Of a DNA stretch of 64,000 nt, positions 34,658 through 44,269 are shown piece after piece. The notes under the pieces are model-generated. The model saw only the letters and a program-made list of their open reading frames with translations, had not been told where the DNA came from and searched no databases. The DNA comes from Paenibacillus ehimensis NBRC 15659 (GTDB lineage: Bacteria; Bacillota; Bacilli; Paenibacillales; NBRC-103111), in assembly GCF_004000785.1 (NCBI RefSeq), contig NZ_BILX01000005.1, positions 1-64,000 on the forward strand, given 5' to 3'. The position numbers and the translations under genes are program-made. Positions within the stretch are counted from its first letter, which is position 1, and every line of letters starts with the position of its first letter.

Positions 34658-35584
34658 CTACTCCTTCACAGCTCCAACCGTCAACCCTTGAATAAAATAC
34701 CGTTGGAAGAACGGGTACGCGAACACAATCGGCCCCGTCGCCAGGACGACCATCGCCATCCGCGACGTATCCTGCGGCAGCGATTGCAGCACGGCTACGC
34801 CCATCGACGGGTTGCTCGTATTTTGCAAAATAAACTGCATGCTCGTCTCGATCCGCATCAGCATCGATTGCAGCGGCACCAAGCTCGGCTTGTCAATATA
34901 GAGCAGCGCGTTGAACCAGTCGTTCCAGTACCCGAGGGTGCTGAACAAGCCGATCGTCGCGAGCGCCGGAAGCGATAAGGGCAGAACCAGGCGGAAGAAA
35001 ATCCCGAATTCGCCCGCACCGTCGATTTTTCCCGATTCGATAATGGCATCCGGTACGCTCGTGGAGAAGAACGTCCGCATAATCATGATGTAGAAGGCGT
35101 TCACGGCCAGCGGCAGGATGAGCCCCCAGATGGAGTCCTTCAGCCCAAGCAGCTGCGTGACGACAATATAGGTCGGGACGAGCCCGCCGTTGAACAGCAT
35201 CGTGAAGAAAGCAAAAAACGAGAAGAAATTGCGGTATTTGAAGCTTTTGCGCGAGATCGCGTACGCGAACAGCGCAATCATAATCATGCTGAGCACCGTA
35301 CCGATTACGGTGACGGCAATGGTGACACCGTAGGACCGCAGCAGCTGATCCCCGGCTTTAAACACATAGCGGTAAGCTTCCAGACTCCATTTTTCCGGAA
35401 TGATCCGGTAGCCGTTGCGCGCCAGCGTCCCTTCGTCCGTAAACGAAATGATCGTAACGAACACGAAAGGAAACACGCACGCAATAGCCAAAATGCCGGC
35501 AATCAGGTTAAAAATAACGTTCCAAGCCGGAGACAAATGATGAAAATCCCGGCTTCGTTTCATCGTTCGTGCGGACACGACCAT
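34658..35584 (-). CDS. Carbohydrate ABC permease, YtcP type
   Basis: 308 residues, six membrane segments, EAA loop IIESGKIDGAGEFGIFF and the closing FFQRYFIQGLTVGAVKE of the YtcP family. AGGAGGGG is immediately before the ATG at 35584, which is close; a GTG at 35578 with eight-base spacing may be the real start, a difference of two residues. Second permease of the mannoside importer. Its TAG stop borders the large inverted repeat. Confidence 0.92.
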   Translation of the reverse strand: MVVSARTMKRSRDFHHLSPAWNVIFNLIAGILAIACVFPFVFVTIISFTDEGTLARNGYRIIPEKWSLEAYRYVFKAGDQLLRSYGVTIAVTVIGTVLSMIMIALFAYAISRKSFKYRNFFSFFAFFTMLFNGGLVPTYIVVTQLLGLKDSIWGLILPLAVNAFYIMIMRTFFSTSVPDAIIESGKIDGAGEFGIFFRLVLPLSLPALATIGLFSTLGYWNDWFNALLYIDKPSLVPLQSMLMRIETSMQFILQNTSNPSMGVAVLQSLPQDTSRMAMVVLATGPIVFAYPFFQRYFIQGLTVGAVKE

Positions 35585-35605
35585 CCCCTCCTTTTTCCAT
35601 ATCGA

Positions 35606-36544
35606 TTAATACAATGCGTTGTCTTTATTGAATTTGCGAACAATGGCATTGGAGGTAATGACGAGCACGAAACCGACGAACGATTGATACAAACCGGCCG
35701 CGGTGCTCATGCCGATTTCCCCGGTAAACTTCAGACCCCGATACACGTACGTATCGATGACGTTGGTGACCGAATACAGCGTTCCCGAGTTGCGCGGCAC
35801 CTGGTAGAACAGCCCGAAATCCGCATAAAAAATACGCCCGATCGCAAGCAGCGTCAGAATGGTAATCAGCGGCGTCAGCATCGGCACCGTAATGTGGCGG
35901 ATTTGCTGCCATTTGTTCGCCCCGTCGATCATCGCCGCCTCATACAGCGACTTGTCGATCCCCATGATGGCCGCCAAATACACGACGCTGTTATAGCCGA
36001 TCGATTTCCATAGAAAGACGAGCGTCAGAATAAGCGGCCAATACGTCGGATCGTTATACCACTGCGTGGCGGTGAGCCCGAACGCTTTGGCGATTTGGTT
36101 GATCATGCCTTTGTCGAAGCTGAGGAAGCTGAATACGAAATACCCGACAATAACCCAAGACAAGAAATAAGGCAGGAACATCCCGGTCTGATACAGCTTG
36201 GCCAGCTTCTTGTTGGCGATCTCCGCCAAGATGATCGCCAGCCCCACGGCCAGAATCAGGCCGATTATGATAAATACGGCGTTATACAGCAGCGTATTCC
36301 GCGTAATGAGAAAAGCGTCCTTCGTGCTGAACAGAAATTCGAAGTTTTTGAGCCCGACCCACTTGCTGTTCACAATGCTGGCCAGGAATCCGTCGCGGTG
36401 GTACCGGTATTCCTTGAAAGCGATAATCGTTCCGGCCATCGGCAGGTAAGAGAAGAAAAGAAACCAGACCGTGGCGGGAAGCACCATGAGAAGCAAGGCT
36501 TTGTTCCGACTGAAATCCTTGAGCACACCCTTCACATCCATCAC
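35606..36544 (-). CDS. Carbohydrate ABC permease, LplB type
   Basis: 312 residues with six membrane segments, opening with the LLLMVLPATVWFLFFSYLPMAG segment usual for LplB proteins, EAA loop LYEAAMIDGANKWQQI, and closing N-A-IVRKFNKDNALY. It pairs with the YtcP-type permease 21 bases downstream and the binding lipoprotein upstream. No ATPase is encoded in the operon, so a shared MsmX-like ATPase is expected. Confidence 0.92.
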   Translation of the reverse strand: MMDVKGVLKDFSRNKALLLMVLPATVWFLFFSYLPMAGTIIAFKEYRYHRDGFLASIVNSKWVGLKNFEFLFSTKDAFLITRNTLLYNAVFIIIGLILAVGLAIILAEIANKKLAKLYQTGMFLPYFLSWVIVGYFVFSFLSFDKGMINQIAKAFGLTATQWYNDPTYWPLILTLVFLWKSIGYNSVVYLAAIMGIDKSLYEAAMIDGANKWQQIRHITVPMLTPLITILTLLAIGRIFYADFGLFYQVPRNSGTLYSVTNVIDTYVYRGLKFTGEIGMSTAAGLYQSFVGFVLVITSNAIVRKFNKDNALY

Positions 36545-36653
36545 CCCTCGCGTTCAAAGAGACGGGGCGAATGAATGCCATTCGCCCTGTGTCCCGTTCT
36601 TATCGTTGACCGAGAAAGCTTCGGTCAAGATCCTGCTGCCTTTAGAAGCTTGA

Positions 36654-38129
36654 TTACTTTTTCGTCGCTTTCCATGCGTCGATTTGACGCTGCGCTTCTT
36701 CCATGATTTTGTCGAGGCCGGCAGCTTTAAGCTTCTCGTTGGCCTGCGGCAGGATTTGATTCGGATCGACCGTACCGGTCATCAGCGGCGCCCAGAATTC
36801 TTCTTTGACGTTCTGAACCGCTGCAATTTCGCTCGTCACTTTGGACGGGTCGAAGTTGAAGCCGAGCAGCGCGGCAGGCTTGCCGGTAGCGTTGAATTTC
36901 TTGAAGCCATCCCATTTGTCCTTCGGATCGGTCGGGTTCAGGTACGTGATCATCAGGTTACCCAGCGAGAACGTCGGCATATCGTAGTTTTTCGATTCCG
37001 GCAGGTTCTCCATCACGTTGTCGCCGACTTTTTTGTAGTGCACGCCTTCGATCCCGGAGTCGACCATGTTGCGCAGCACCGGATCGGTGTTCAGCAGGTT
37101 CAGGAACTCCATCGCCTTTTCCGGATTTTTGGAGTTCGCCGAAATCGCTTGCATCGAGCCCATAACGGACCAGTTGTAGATGTAAGCCGGGCTGGCCGGC
37201 GTGGAGACGACCGGATAACCGTAGCTTGCCGACCACAGGTTATCCGCGAACGGCTGCGTCGTAGCCTTGTCTGCAAACCATTTGCCGGTTTTTTGCACGT
37301 CCGTCGAGGAAACCATCGTTGCCGCTTCCGTAGGAATGTAGCCGGCTTTGTAATATTTGTGCATCGTTTCGAGCGTTTGCTTCATTTCCGGCGTATCCAG
37401 AATGTTGACGACCTTGTATTCTTGGCTGTCGACTTTGACCGCCATCGGCATTTTCTCGATCACATAGTCGTACGGTACGAAGACGCCGTAGTTTTTGTCG
37501 ACGGAGAACGGAATAACGCCCGGTTCTTTTTCTTTAATCGTTTTCAAGAGCGGCTCCAGGCTTTCCAGCGAGTTGACGTTCTTGATATCGAGGTTGTACT
37601 TGTCGAGCAGCTGTTTGTTGAAGCGCCATACCTCTTGCGCCGGCAGCTCTTTGTTGGCCGGAATGCCGTAGTTGTGGCCGTCGACTTTGGAACCGCTTAA
37701 GAAGGCGGGATCAAGCATGTCCTTAATGCCTTTGCCTTGCTTCTCCAGCAGATCGTCGATCGGCATGAATGCGCCTTTTCTTGCGTTCTGAACGTAGTCG
37801 AACGCCCAGGAAGACGTGAACATGATGTCCATCGGCGTACCGGAAGCGGTCATGACCTGCATTTTTTGCGAGTAATCGCCAAAGTCGATCATGTTCATTT
37901 TGACGGTAACTCCGATTTTTTCTTTCGTATATTTGCTGACTTCTTCCATGACCCGGTCGACGTCCTTTTGCGGCGTACCGATCGTATACCAAATCAGCTC
38001 AACAGGTTTGCCCGCGGCGCCTCCTGCGTCCTGCGCACTGTCCTTGCTGCCTCCGCATGCGGTCAAAACGACCGAAGCCGACAGCATGAGCGCGAGTCCG
38101 GCAAACAGGCTTCTTTTTTTCATTTTCAT
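36654..38129 (-). CDS. Extracellular solute-binding lipoprotein
   Basis: 491 residues. Signal peptide with lipobox VLTACGG (Cys about 25), then a large LplA/YtcQ-type binding fold (VELIWYTIGTPQKDVDRVMEEV at the first strand). It is the substrate receptor of the importer made with the two permeases downstream. Given the alpha-mannosidases in the same operon, mannose-rich oligosaccharides, such as N-glycan parts, are the likely ligand. It follows the response regulator gene by about 150 bases, a gap long enough for its own promoter; an inverted repeat TTGAA-TCGT-TTCAA lies there at 38165-38178. Confidence 0.9.
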   Translation of the reverse strand: MKMKKRSLFAGLALMLSASVVLTACGGSKDSAQDAGGAAGKPVELIWYTIGTPQKDVDRVMEEVSKYTKEKIGVTVKMNMIDFGDYSQKMQVMTASGTPMDIMFTSSWAFDYVQNARKGAFMPIDDLLEKQGKGIKDMLDPAFLSGSKVDGHNYGIPANKELPAQEVWRFNKQLLDKYNLDIKNVNSLESLEPLLKTIKEKEPGVIPFSVDKNYGVFVPYDYVIEKMPMAVKVDSQEYKVVNILDTPEMKQTLETMHKYYKAGYIPTEAATMVSSTDVQKTGKWFADKATTQPFADNLWSASYGYPVVSTPASPAYIYNWSVMGSMQAISANSKNPEKAMEFLNLLNTDPVLRNMVDSGIEGVHYKKVGDNVMENLPESKNYDMPTFSLGNLMITYLNPTDPKDKWDGFKKFNATGKPAALLGFNFDPSKVTSEIAAVQNVKEEFWAPLMTGTVDPNQILPQANEKLKAAGLDKIMEEAQRQIDAWKATKK

Positions 38130-38277
38130 GTTCGCAGATACCTCCCTTTTTCTTTCAAGCGCCGTTGAATCGTTTCAATGGCTACCTTTACATTAACTCA
38201 AGAAAGCATTTACAAATAGGCAAGAAACTAAAGGTATGCTGTACAAAATAAAGAAAGGGTCTGCCGTAATTCACCCT

Positions 38278-39801
38278 TCACAGCAGCCCTTTGTAATCCG
38301 TCGGGGAAATCCCGACATATTTTTTGAATTGTTTGTAAAAATAACTGGTCTCCCAATACCCGACGGTTTTGGCGATTTCCTGAACTTTCAGATGCGTCTC
38401 TTTCAATAGCGTCTTCGCCTTCTCGATGCGGTACTTGTTGATATACTCCGTAAAGTTCTCGCCCGTCTCCTTATGGAACAGGTGGCCGAGATACACCGGA
38501 TGAATATTGAACTGCCCGCTGAGCGTTTTGAGCGACAGCTCTTCGGCATAGCTGTCGTGAATCAGCTTCAGCACCTGCTGAATGACGGGGCTGCGGACGT
38601 CCTGGATCAACGAATCGACGGTTAAGCCCGCCACCGTCTTCACGGCCTCGGTCATCCGGTCCACCGTTCCCGCATGCAGCACGCGGCCGAACGCTTCCTG
38701 ATACAGCTCCAACGAATCCGTATGCTTGATTGCTTTCAGCTCCATCTTAAAGCGGATCATCAGCTCGATGGAGATTTGCTGCAGCCGCGCCGGCGTCATG
38801 CCTTCCTGCGTCAGAAGCCGCTCGTAATCCTGATCGATCCGGGCGAGCAAGCCATCTTTATCTTTGGCTAAAATAAGCTTGGAATATTCCGCCCACTCCA
38901 GCGGAAAATCGAGTCCGGCCGCCCCCCCGGACACCGCAACCTCCTCGTAATCCAGAATGTCACGGTCGGGATAGAGCAGAAAAAATTCCTGCGCCTTCTT
39001 CGCATGCGCATAGCTTTGCGCCGCCTCGTAAGGCAGCCGCTCCACGCTGCCAAGCGAAATGCGGCAAGACCGGGAAGCCGCGGCGCAATCCGCCTTCATC
39101 CGGGCCAGCAGCTCCAGCGCGGCGCGCTTGCCCTCCGCCGGCTCGTCCAGCGTAAAGACGACGACCAGCTCGCCGTCCATATTGTGAAACGGAATGACCG
39201 ACAGGCCCGGCGGCCTCTGTTCCGCGACCAGGTCGGCGCCTCCCGCGTCTCCCTCCGGAAAACGGACGAGCGCCACAAGCGCATAGGGGCGGTTCAGCTG
39301 CAGCTGCAGCAGCTCGGCGCGCTCGTCGAATTCGTTCGGCGCGATCTGCCCGGTCAGCCACCGGTGCATAATGTGCTCCTTCAGAATGCGCATGTCCTGT
39401 TCGCCCAAGACGCGCTCGGCCTGCGCGGCGTTCAGCTTGTCCGTCGTCGTGGTCAGCGTGGACCTCAGCTCCTGCACGTCGATCGGCTTGAGCAAATAAT
39501 TTTCGATCCCAAGCCGCATGCCTTCCTTCAAATAATCGAACTCGTTGTAGCCGCTCAGGATGATGACTTTAAGGCCCGGGTTCCATTCACGGACGGCGCG
39601 GATCAGCTCCAGCCCCGTCATGACCGGCATCGAGATGTCCGTAATCAGAATGTCGGCGGGCGTGCGCTTCAAGGCGTCCAGCGCCTTCTGCCCGTTCCCC
39701 GCGTGACCGACGATTTCGAGCCCCAACGCGGCCCAGTCGATAATATCGTACAGCCCTTCAATAATGAAAGGCTCGTCATCCACCAAAAACACTCTATACA
39801 T
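38278..39801 (-). CDS. Response regulator with AraC-type DNA-binding domain, YesN-like
   Basis: 507 residues: receiver domain (1-120) with acidic DDE at 8-10, phospho-acceptor Asp55 in ILITDISMP and Lys in YLLKPID; a long middle region; and a C-terminal AraC HTH pair (about 400-505) with LSLKTLSGQFNIHPVYLGHLFHKETG and VQEIAKTVGYWETSYFYKQFKKYVG. Its start overlaps the kinase gene by eight bases. It should activate the adjacent importer and glycosidase genes when the sugar signal is present. Confidence 0.93.
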   Translation of the reverse strand: MYRVFLVDDEPFIIEGLYDIIDWAALGLEIVGHAGNGQKALDALKRTPADILITDISMPVMTGLELIRAVREWNPGLKVIILSGYNEFDYLKEGMRLGIENYLLKPIDVQELRSTLTTTTDKLNAAQAERVLGEQDMRILKEHIMHRWLTGQIAPNEFDERAELLQLQLNRPYALVALVRFPEGDAGGADLVAEQRPPGLSVIPFHNMDGELVVVFTLDEPAEGKRAALELLARMKADCAAASRSCRISLGSVERLPYEAAQSYAHAKKAQEFFLLYPDRDILDYEEVAVSGGAAGLDFPLEWAEYSKLILAKDKDGLLARIDQDYERLLTQEGMTPARLQQISIELMIRFKMELKAIKHTDSLELYQEAFGRVLHAGTVDRMTEAVKTVAGLTVDSLIQDVRSPVIQQVLKLIHDSYAEELSLKTLSGQFNIHPVYLGHLFHKETGENFTEYINKYRIEKAKTLLKETHLKVQEIAKTVGYWETSYFYKQFKKYVGISPTDYKGLL

Positions 39802-41602
39802 CGGATTCTCCTGCTCCTTCCTTCTCGGGGAACCATACGGTAACGGTCGTGCCGACCCCGGGCTTGCTCTTCAGCTCCATCCCGGCCTTATTTCCATGCA
39901 GCAGCTTGAGCCGCTCGCAGACAACCCGCAGTCCGAACGATCCGCCGACCTCTTCGGGCGCTCCGAGCGCTACCTTGATCTCCTCGAGCCGCTGCGGCTC
40001 GATCCCTCTGCCGTTGTCCTCCACCCGGACGCGAATTACCCCGTTCTCCCGAGAGAACCGGATGACGGCGCGGTTATCGTCCCGGTCCGCCTCAATGCCG
40101 TGAACAATGTAGTTTTCGATGATCGGTTGGAGAAACATTTTGACGACGGGAATCCCATACAGCTCCCGGTCGCATTCGATGACGTAAGTAAACCTGTCTT
40201 TATACCGGATACGGAACAGCTCCAAATACAGGCGGCACGCCTCCAGCTCGTCCTTGAGCGTATAGACGGCCTTCTGCTGCACCACGTTGCGGAACAGCGC
40301 CGACAGGCTGAAAATCATCTCGCCTACGTCATGCGCGCCTTGGGAGATAGCCCGCATCCGGATCACTTCGAGCGTGTTGTACAGAAAATGCGGATTGACC
40401 CTCGCCTGAAGCGCGGCGAATTCCGTATGCTTTTGCCGGATTTCCGCTTTATACACCCGCTCGATATAGCGGTTCAGCTCGTCCAGCATATCGTTGAAGC
40501 TGCGGGAAATTTGGCCCAGCTCGTCTTCCTTCGGCTCGATGATGCGCGAGGTCAGATCTCCGGTCTCCACCTTTTTCATGAACCGGATAATTTTGTTCGT
40601 CCGCTTGGCGAAATTGATCACCACGAGCGACGGAAACAAGATGGCGATCAGAATGCCCAGCACGCTGGCGATGATGATCGTCCGTCTCCACCCTTGGGAA
40701 GCGGCCGCGATCTCTTGCTTCGGAATCGTGCCGGCCACGATGTAGCCCGCCTGATTTTGCGCCAGCGTCGTAATATACGATTCCTGCTCCAGCATGCCCG
40801 TCTCCTGTTGAATTTGGTCCATGAAAGGATAAGGCTTGCCGTAATACGAGCCCGAAGAATCGAAAATCACTTGCCCGTCAGGGGTCAGCACAAGAATGGT
40901 CCCCTTGAGCGTCTCCTTGTAGCTGGCCAGCGACTTCCAGATGCCGTCGGAATCGAAATAAATCAACAGCTGCCCGATATATTTCAGCGAGTTTTTGTCG
41001 TTCATGGCCGCCCGGACGGCAAACAGCCGGGGGTCCCATTGATCGATTTCCTTGCGGACCCACGGATTGGGCACGGAAACGTTCTTATTGTCCAGCGCCA
41101 TCGCATCCGGGATATACGAATGGACGGCATTGGTCCTATGAAGCTTCGCCGATTTTTGCCGGTTGTACACATACAAGTACTGCTTCTCCGCGCTGTACAG
41201 CATCAGATTCCGGATATCCGGATCGTCCTCAAGCCGGTTGGCGAAATAGGACAGGCCGTACGGAGCGACATCTTCTTCATAATATCGGTTCAAGCCATGC
41301 TCGATATAATCCCGAAAATCGTGCTGCAGGAAATACGAGATGTCGGCGGCCAGTCTCGGATCGCGGTATACGCCCAGCACCATCGATTGCACCGACTCGT
41401 ATTTTTCGCTCAAAAACGCGTTGACGCTTTCCATCGCCTTCTTCTGGTTGTCCATCTCCCGCTGAACGACGGATTGCGACATAAAGTGAAACATCAGGTA
41501 CGAGAGCGTGATGATGGTCAGAATCGTGATGAGGGCAAACGAAAGCAGCAGCTTCATGAACAAGTTGTTTTTAACATATCTCCGGTATACGCTTCCAATC
41601 AT
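39794..41602 (-). CDS. Sensor histidine kinase, YesM-like
   Basis: About 602 residues. Membrane segments at about 15-38 and 300-322 flank an extracellular Cache-like sensor domain; a HAMP linker follows, then the His_kinase domain with phospho-His in ALQARVNPHFLYNTLEVIR and an ATPase domain with VEDNGRGIEPQRLEEI. Start at the ATG at 41602, preceded by a G-rich ribosome site; upstream codons of the frame are not anchor-like. Its partner is the YesN-type regulator encoded directly behind. Signal probably an extracellular oligosaccharide, perhaps sensed with the binding protein. Confidence 0.93.
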   Translation of the reverse strand: MIGSVYRRYVKNNLFMKLLLSFALITILTIITLSYLMFHFMSQSVVQREMDNQKKAMESVNAFLSEKYESVQSMVLGVYRDPRLAADISYFLQHDFRDYIEHGLNRYYEEDVAPYGLSYFANRLEDDPDIRNLMLYSAEKQYLYVYNRQKSAKLHRTNAVHSYIPDAMALDNKNVSVPNPWVRKEIDQWDPRLFAVRAAMNDKNSLKYIGQLLIYFDSDGIWKSLASYKETLKGTILVLTPDGQVIFDSSGSYYGKPYPFMDQIQQETGMLEQESYITTLAQNQAGYIVAGTIPKQEIAAASQGWRRTIIIASVLGILIAILFPSLVVINFAKRTNKIIRFMKKVETGDLTSRIIEPKEDELGQISRSFNDMLDELNRYIERVYKAEIRQKHTEFAALQARVNPHFLYNTLEVIRMRAISQGAHDVGEMIFSLSALFRNVVQQKAVYTLKDELEACRLYLELFRIRYKDRFTYVIECDRELYGIPVVKMFLQPIIENYIVHGIEADRDDNRAVIRFSRENGVIRVRVEDNGRGIEPQRLEEIKVALGAPEEVGGSFGLRVVCERLKLLHGNKAGMELKSKPGVGTTVTVWFPEKEGAGESDV

Positions 41603-41723
41603 CCGTTTCCCCCCCTGCTGCCGTTCCTGCGCTACGATCCCTAAATTATAGCATGTCTGAAAATGAATCGGGAAATGTTCCAAAATAGTTCAAAAGTTCG
41701 GATTTTCACAAACGAAATCCCGG

Positions 41724-41745
41724 GATCACTGTGATCTAAGTCATA
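41724..41745. promoter_or_regulatory. CRP/FNR-like inverted repeat upstream of cydA
   Basis: TGTGA-TCTAAG-TCATA at 41730-41745 differs from the TGTGA-N6-TCACA consensus by one base, and it overlaps a second short palindrome GATCAC-T-GTGATC at 41724-41736. It sits about 115 bases before cydA, in place for oxygen- or redox-responsive control. Binding protein is not proven. Confidence 0.5.
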
Positions 41746-41858
41746 TTTTCCGGGACAAGCTTTCTCCACAATAAAGATAGACCATGACAATCCTCACAAC
41801 AATCCGTGACGGTTTGCCAAAAACAACAGGTTCAAGAGAAAGGTGGAATAGGACTCCC

Positions 41859-43268
41859 ATGGATGTAGTGATGCTCTCGCGCATACAGTTTTCCGCAACG
41901 ACGATTTTTCACTTTATTTTCGTGCCCATCTCGATCGGATTGGCGTTGATGATTGCGATCATGGAGACGATGTACGTCGTCAAAGGCCAGGAAGAATATA
42001 AACGGATGGCCAAGTTCTGGGGCAAATTGTTTCTGATCAATTTCGCCGTCGGCGTGGTTACCGGGATTTTGCAGGAATTCCAGTTCGGCATGAACTGGTC
42101 GAATTATTCGCGGTTTGTCGGGGACGTCTTCGGCGCTCCGCTGGCTATCGAGGCGTTGCTGGCGTTTTTCATGGAATCGACGTTTATCGGCTTGTGGATC
42201 TTCGGATGGGAGCGGCTGTCGAAGAAGGTTCACCTGGCCTGCATTTGGCTGGTGTCCATCGGCACGACGCTGTCGGCATTCTGGATTCTTGCCGCCAACT
42301 CCTTCATGCAGCGTCCGGTCGGCTTCACGGTCAATAACGGACGGGCGGAAATGAACGACTTTCTCGCTCTGATCACGAACGGCCAGCTGTGGTGGGAATT
42401 CCCGCATACGGTGTTCGGCGCTTTTCTGACCGGTTCCTTTCTGGTGGCCGGGATCAGCGCCTGGAAGCTGCTGAAGCGCCAAGACGTGTCTTTCTTCAAA
42501 AAGTCATTCCAACTCGCGATCGTGATCGCCTTGATCTCCTCCGTCGCCGTCGCGCTGTTCGGTCACCAGCAGGCGCAATACCTGGTTGCCACCCAGCCGA
42601 TGAAAATGGCGGCCAGCGAAGGCCTGTGGGAAACGAGCAGCGATCCTGCGCCTTGGACGGTCACGGCGTTCATCGATCCGGTGAAGCAGCAGAATACAAT
42701 GGAAATCAAGGTTCCGTATCTGCTCAGCTATTTGTCGTACAGCAAGTTTTCCGGCAGCGTGCCGGGGATGAAGGACCTTCAAGCGGAATACGAGCAAAAG
42801 TACGGCCCGGGCAACTACATTCCGCCCGTGCGCACGACGTTCTGGAGCTTCCGCATTATGGTGGCCTGCGGCACCGTCATGATTTTGCTGGGCTTGTACG
42901 GATGCTATCTCGCGGCCCGCAAGAAGCTGGAGCAAGCGGGCAAGTGGTTCCTGCACGCCATGGTGTGGGGGATCTCCATGCCGTTCATCGCCAACACGTC
43001 GGGCTGGATCATGACGGAGATCGGCCGTCAGCCGTGGGCCGTATTCGGGCTTATGCGCACCGAGGACGGGGTATCCCCGAGCGTCAGCGCCGGACAGGTG
43101 CTGTTCTCGCTGATCTCGTTCACCGCCGCCTATACGGTGCTCGCTATCGTCATGGCCTACTTATTCATCCGGGTGATCAAAAAAGGGCCGAATGCCGTCG
43201 AGCATGCCGAAATCGAACATGCGGACGATCCATTCGACAAGGAGGGACAACATGCTTTCTCTAAATGA
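41859..43268 (+). CDS. cydA: Cytochrome bd ubiquinol oxidase subunit I
   Basis: 469 residues with about nine membrane segments. MDVVMLSRIQFSATTIFHFIFVPISIGLA holds the haem b595/d ligand His of the N terminus; the signatures GILQEFQFGMNWSNYSRFVGD, ESTFIGLWIFGWERL and MQRPVGF are canonical. The Q-loop is short, as in Bacillus enzymes, giving a length of about 470 residues and not 520 as in E. coli. Start ATG at 41859 after AAAGGTGG. First gene of cydABDC. Quinol oxidase for low-oxygen respiration. Confidence 0.96.
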   Translation: MDVVMLSRIQFSATTIFHFIFVPISIGLALMIAIMETMYVVKGQEEYKRMAKFWGKLFLINFAVGVVTGILQEFQFGMNWSNYSRFVGDVFGAPLAIEALLAFFMESTFIGLWIFGWERLSKKVHLACIWLVSIGTTLSAFWILAANSFMQRPVGFTVNNGRAEMNDFLALITNGQLWWEFPHTVFGAFLTGSFLVAGISAWKLLKRQDVSFFKKSFQLAIVIALISSVAVALFGHQQAQYLVATQPMKMAASEGLWETSSDPAPWTVTAFIDPVKQQNTMEIKVPYLLSYLSYSKFSGSVPGMKDLQAEYEQKYGPGNYIPPVRTTFWSFRIMVACGTVMILLGLYGCYLAARKKLEQAGKWFLHAMVWGISMPFIANTSGWIMTEIGRQPWAVFGLMRTEDGVSPSVSAGQVLFSLISFTAAYTVLAIVMAYLFIRVIKKGPNAVEHAEIEHADDPFDKEGQHAFSK

Positions 43269-44268
43269 GCTTTGGTTTATTCTTGTGGCGGTTTTGTTCG
43301 TCGGCTTCTTCTTTCTGGAGGGGTTCGATTTCGGGGTGGGCATGTCTGCATCGCTGCTGGGCAAAACCGACGGACAGCGCCGGGTACTCATTAATTCGAT
43401 CGGCCCGTTCTGGGACGCGAACGAAGTCTGGCTGCTGACGGCGGGCGGCGCGATGTTCGCGGCTTTCCCCAACTGGTACGCCACGCTGTTCAGCGGCTTT
43501 AACACGCCGCTTGTCGTTCTTCTGCTGGCCTTGATCGGCCGGGGCGTCGCCTTCGAGTTTCGCGGCAAGGTCGACAGCTGGCGCTGGAAGAAGACCTGGG
43601 ACGGCGTTATCTTCCTGGGCAGTCTGCTGCCTCCGTTCCTGCTCGGGGTCGTCTTCGCCTGCCTCCTGAAAGGCTTGCCGATCGACGGGCAGATGGAAAT
43701 GCGCGCCGGATTGTTCGATATCGTGAACGTCTACAGCGTCATCGGCGGCGTGACGGTCACGGTGCTGTGCCTCGTGCACGGCCTGATGTTTACAACGCTG
43801 CGGACAACGGGAGACTTGCAGGAGCGGGCGCGCGCGCTGGGCGGCCGGCTGCTGATCCCGCTCGCGGGACTGCTCGCGGTATTCGGAGCGATGACTTACG
43901 CGATGACGGACGTATTCCAGGTCCGCGGCGGGATTTTGACGGTCCTGGCCGCTGCCGGAGTCGCCGCCTTCCTACTGGCCGGCGCCTTTAACGCCAAGAA
44001 GAAGGACGGCTGGGCGTTCGGCATGACCGGAGCCGTGATCGCTCTGGCGATCGTTTCGGTGTTCATCGGACTGTTTCCGAGGGTCATGATCAGCTCCATC
44101 GACAGCGCGTTCAACCTGACGATCCACAATGCCGCTTCCGGCCCTTATTCGCTAAAAGTGATGACGTACGTCGCTTTAAGCCTGCTTCCTTTCGTGCTCG
44201 GCTATCAAATCTGGAGCTATTTCGTCTTCCATAAACGCGTGCACGAAAAGCAGCACTTGGAGTACTAA
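43252..44268 (+). CDS. cydB: Cytochrome bd ubiquinol oxidase subunit II
   Basis: 338 residues, eight or nine membrane segments. The opening LNELWFILVAVLFVGFFFLEGFDFGVG and PFWDANEVWLLTAGGAMFAAFPNWYATLFSG are conserved CydB sequences. The start ATG at 43252 has AAGGAGGG and lies 17 bases inside cydA, which gives translational coupling of the two subunits. Confidence 0.96.
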   Translation: MLSLNELWFILVAVLFVGFFFLEGFDFGVGMSASLLGKTDGQRRVLINSIGPFWDANEVWLLTAGGAMFAAFPNWYATLFSGFNTPLVVLLLALIGRGVAFEFRGKVDSWRWKKTWDGVIFLGSLLPPFLLGVVFACLLKGLPIDGQMEMRAGLFDIVNVYSVIGGVTVTVLCLVHGLMFTTLRTTGDLQERARALGGRLLIPLAGLLAVFGAMTYAMTDVFQVRGGILTVLAAAGVAAFLLAGAFNAKKKDGWAFGMTGAVIALAIVSVFIGLFPRVMISSIDSAFNLTIHNAASGPYSLKVMTYVALSLLPFVLGYQIWSYFVFHKRVHEKQHLEY

Positions 44269-44269
44269 C

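Noticed and set aside
38165-38178. cre-like box TTGAA-TCGT-TTCAA before the mannoside-binding lipoprotein
   Set aside because: The central CG is misplaced against the cre consensus, so it is only noted as an inverted repeat.
41690-41715. Possible Rex site before cydA (TTTTCACAA)
   Set aside because: Only one half site is present; the left half does not match.
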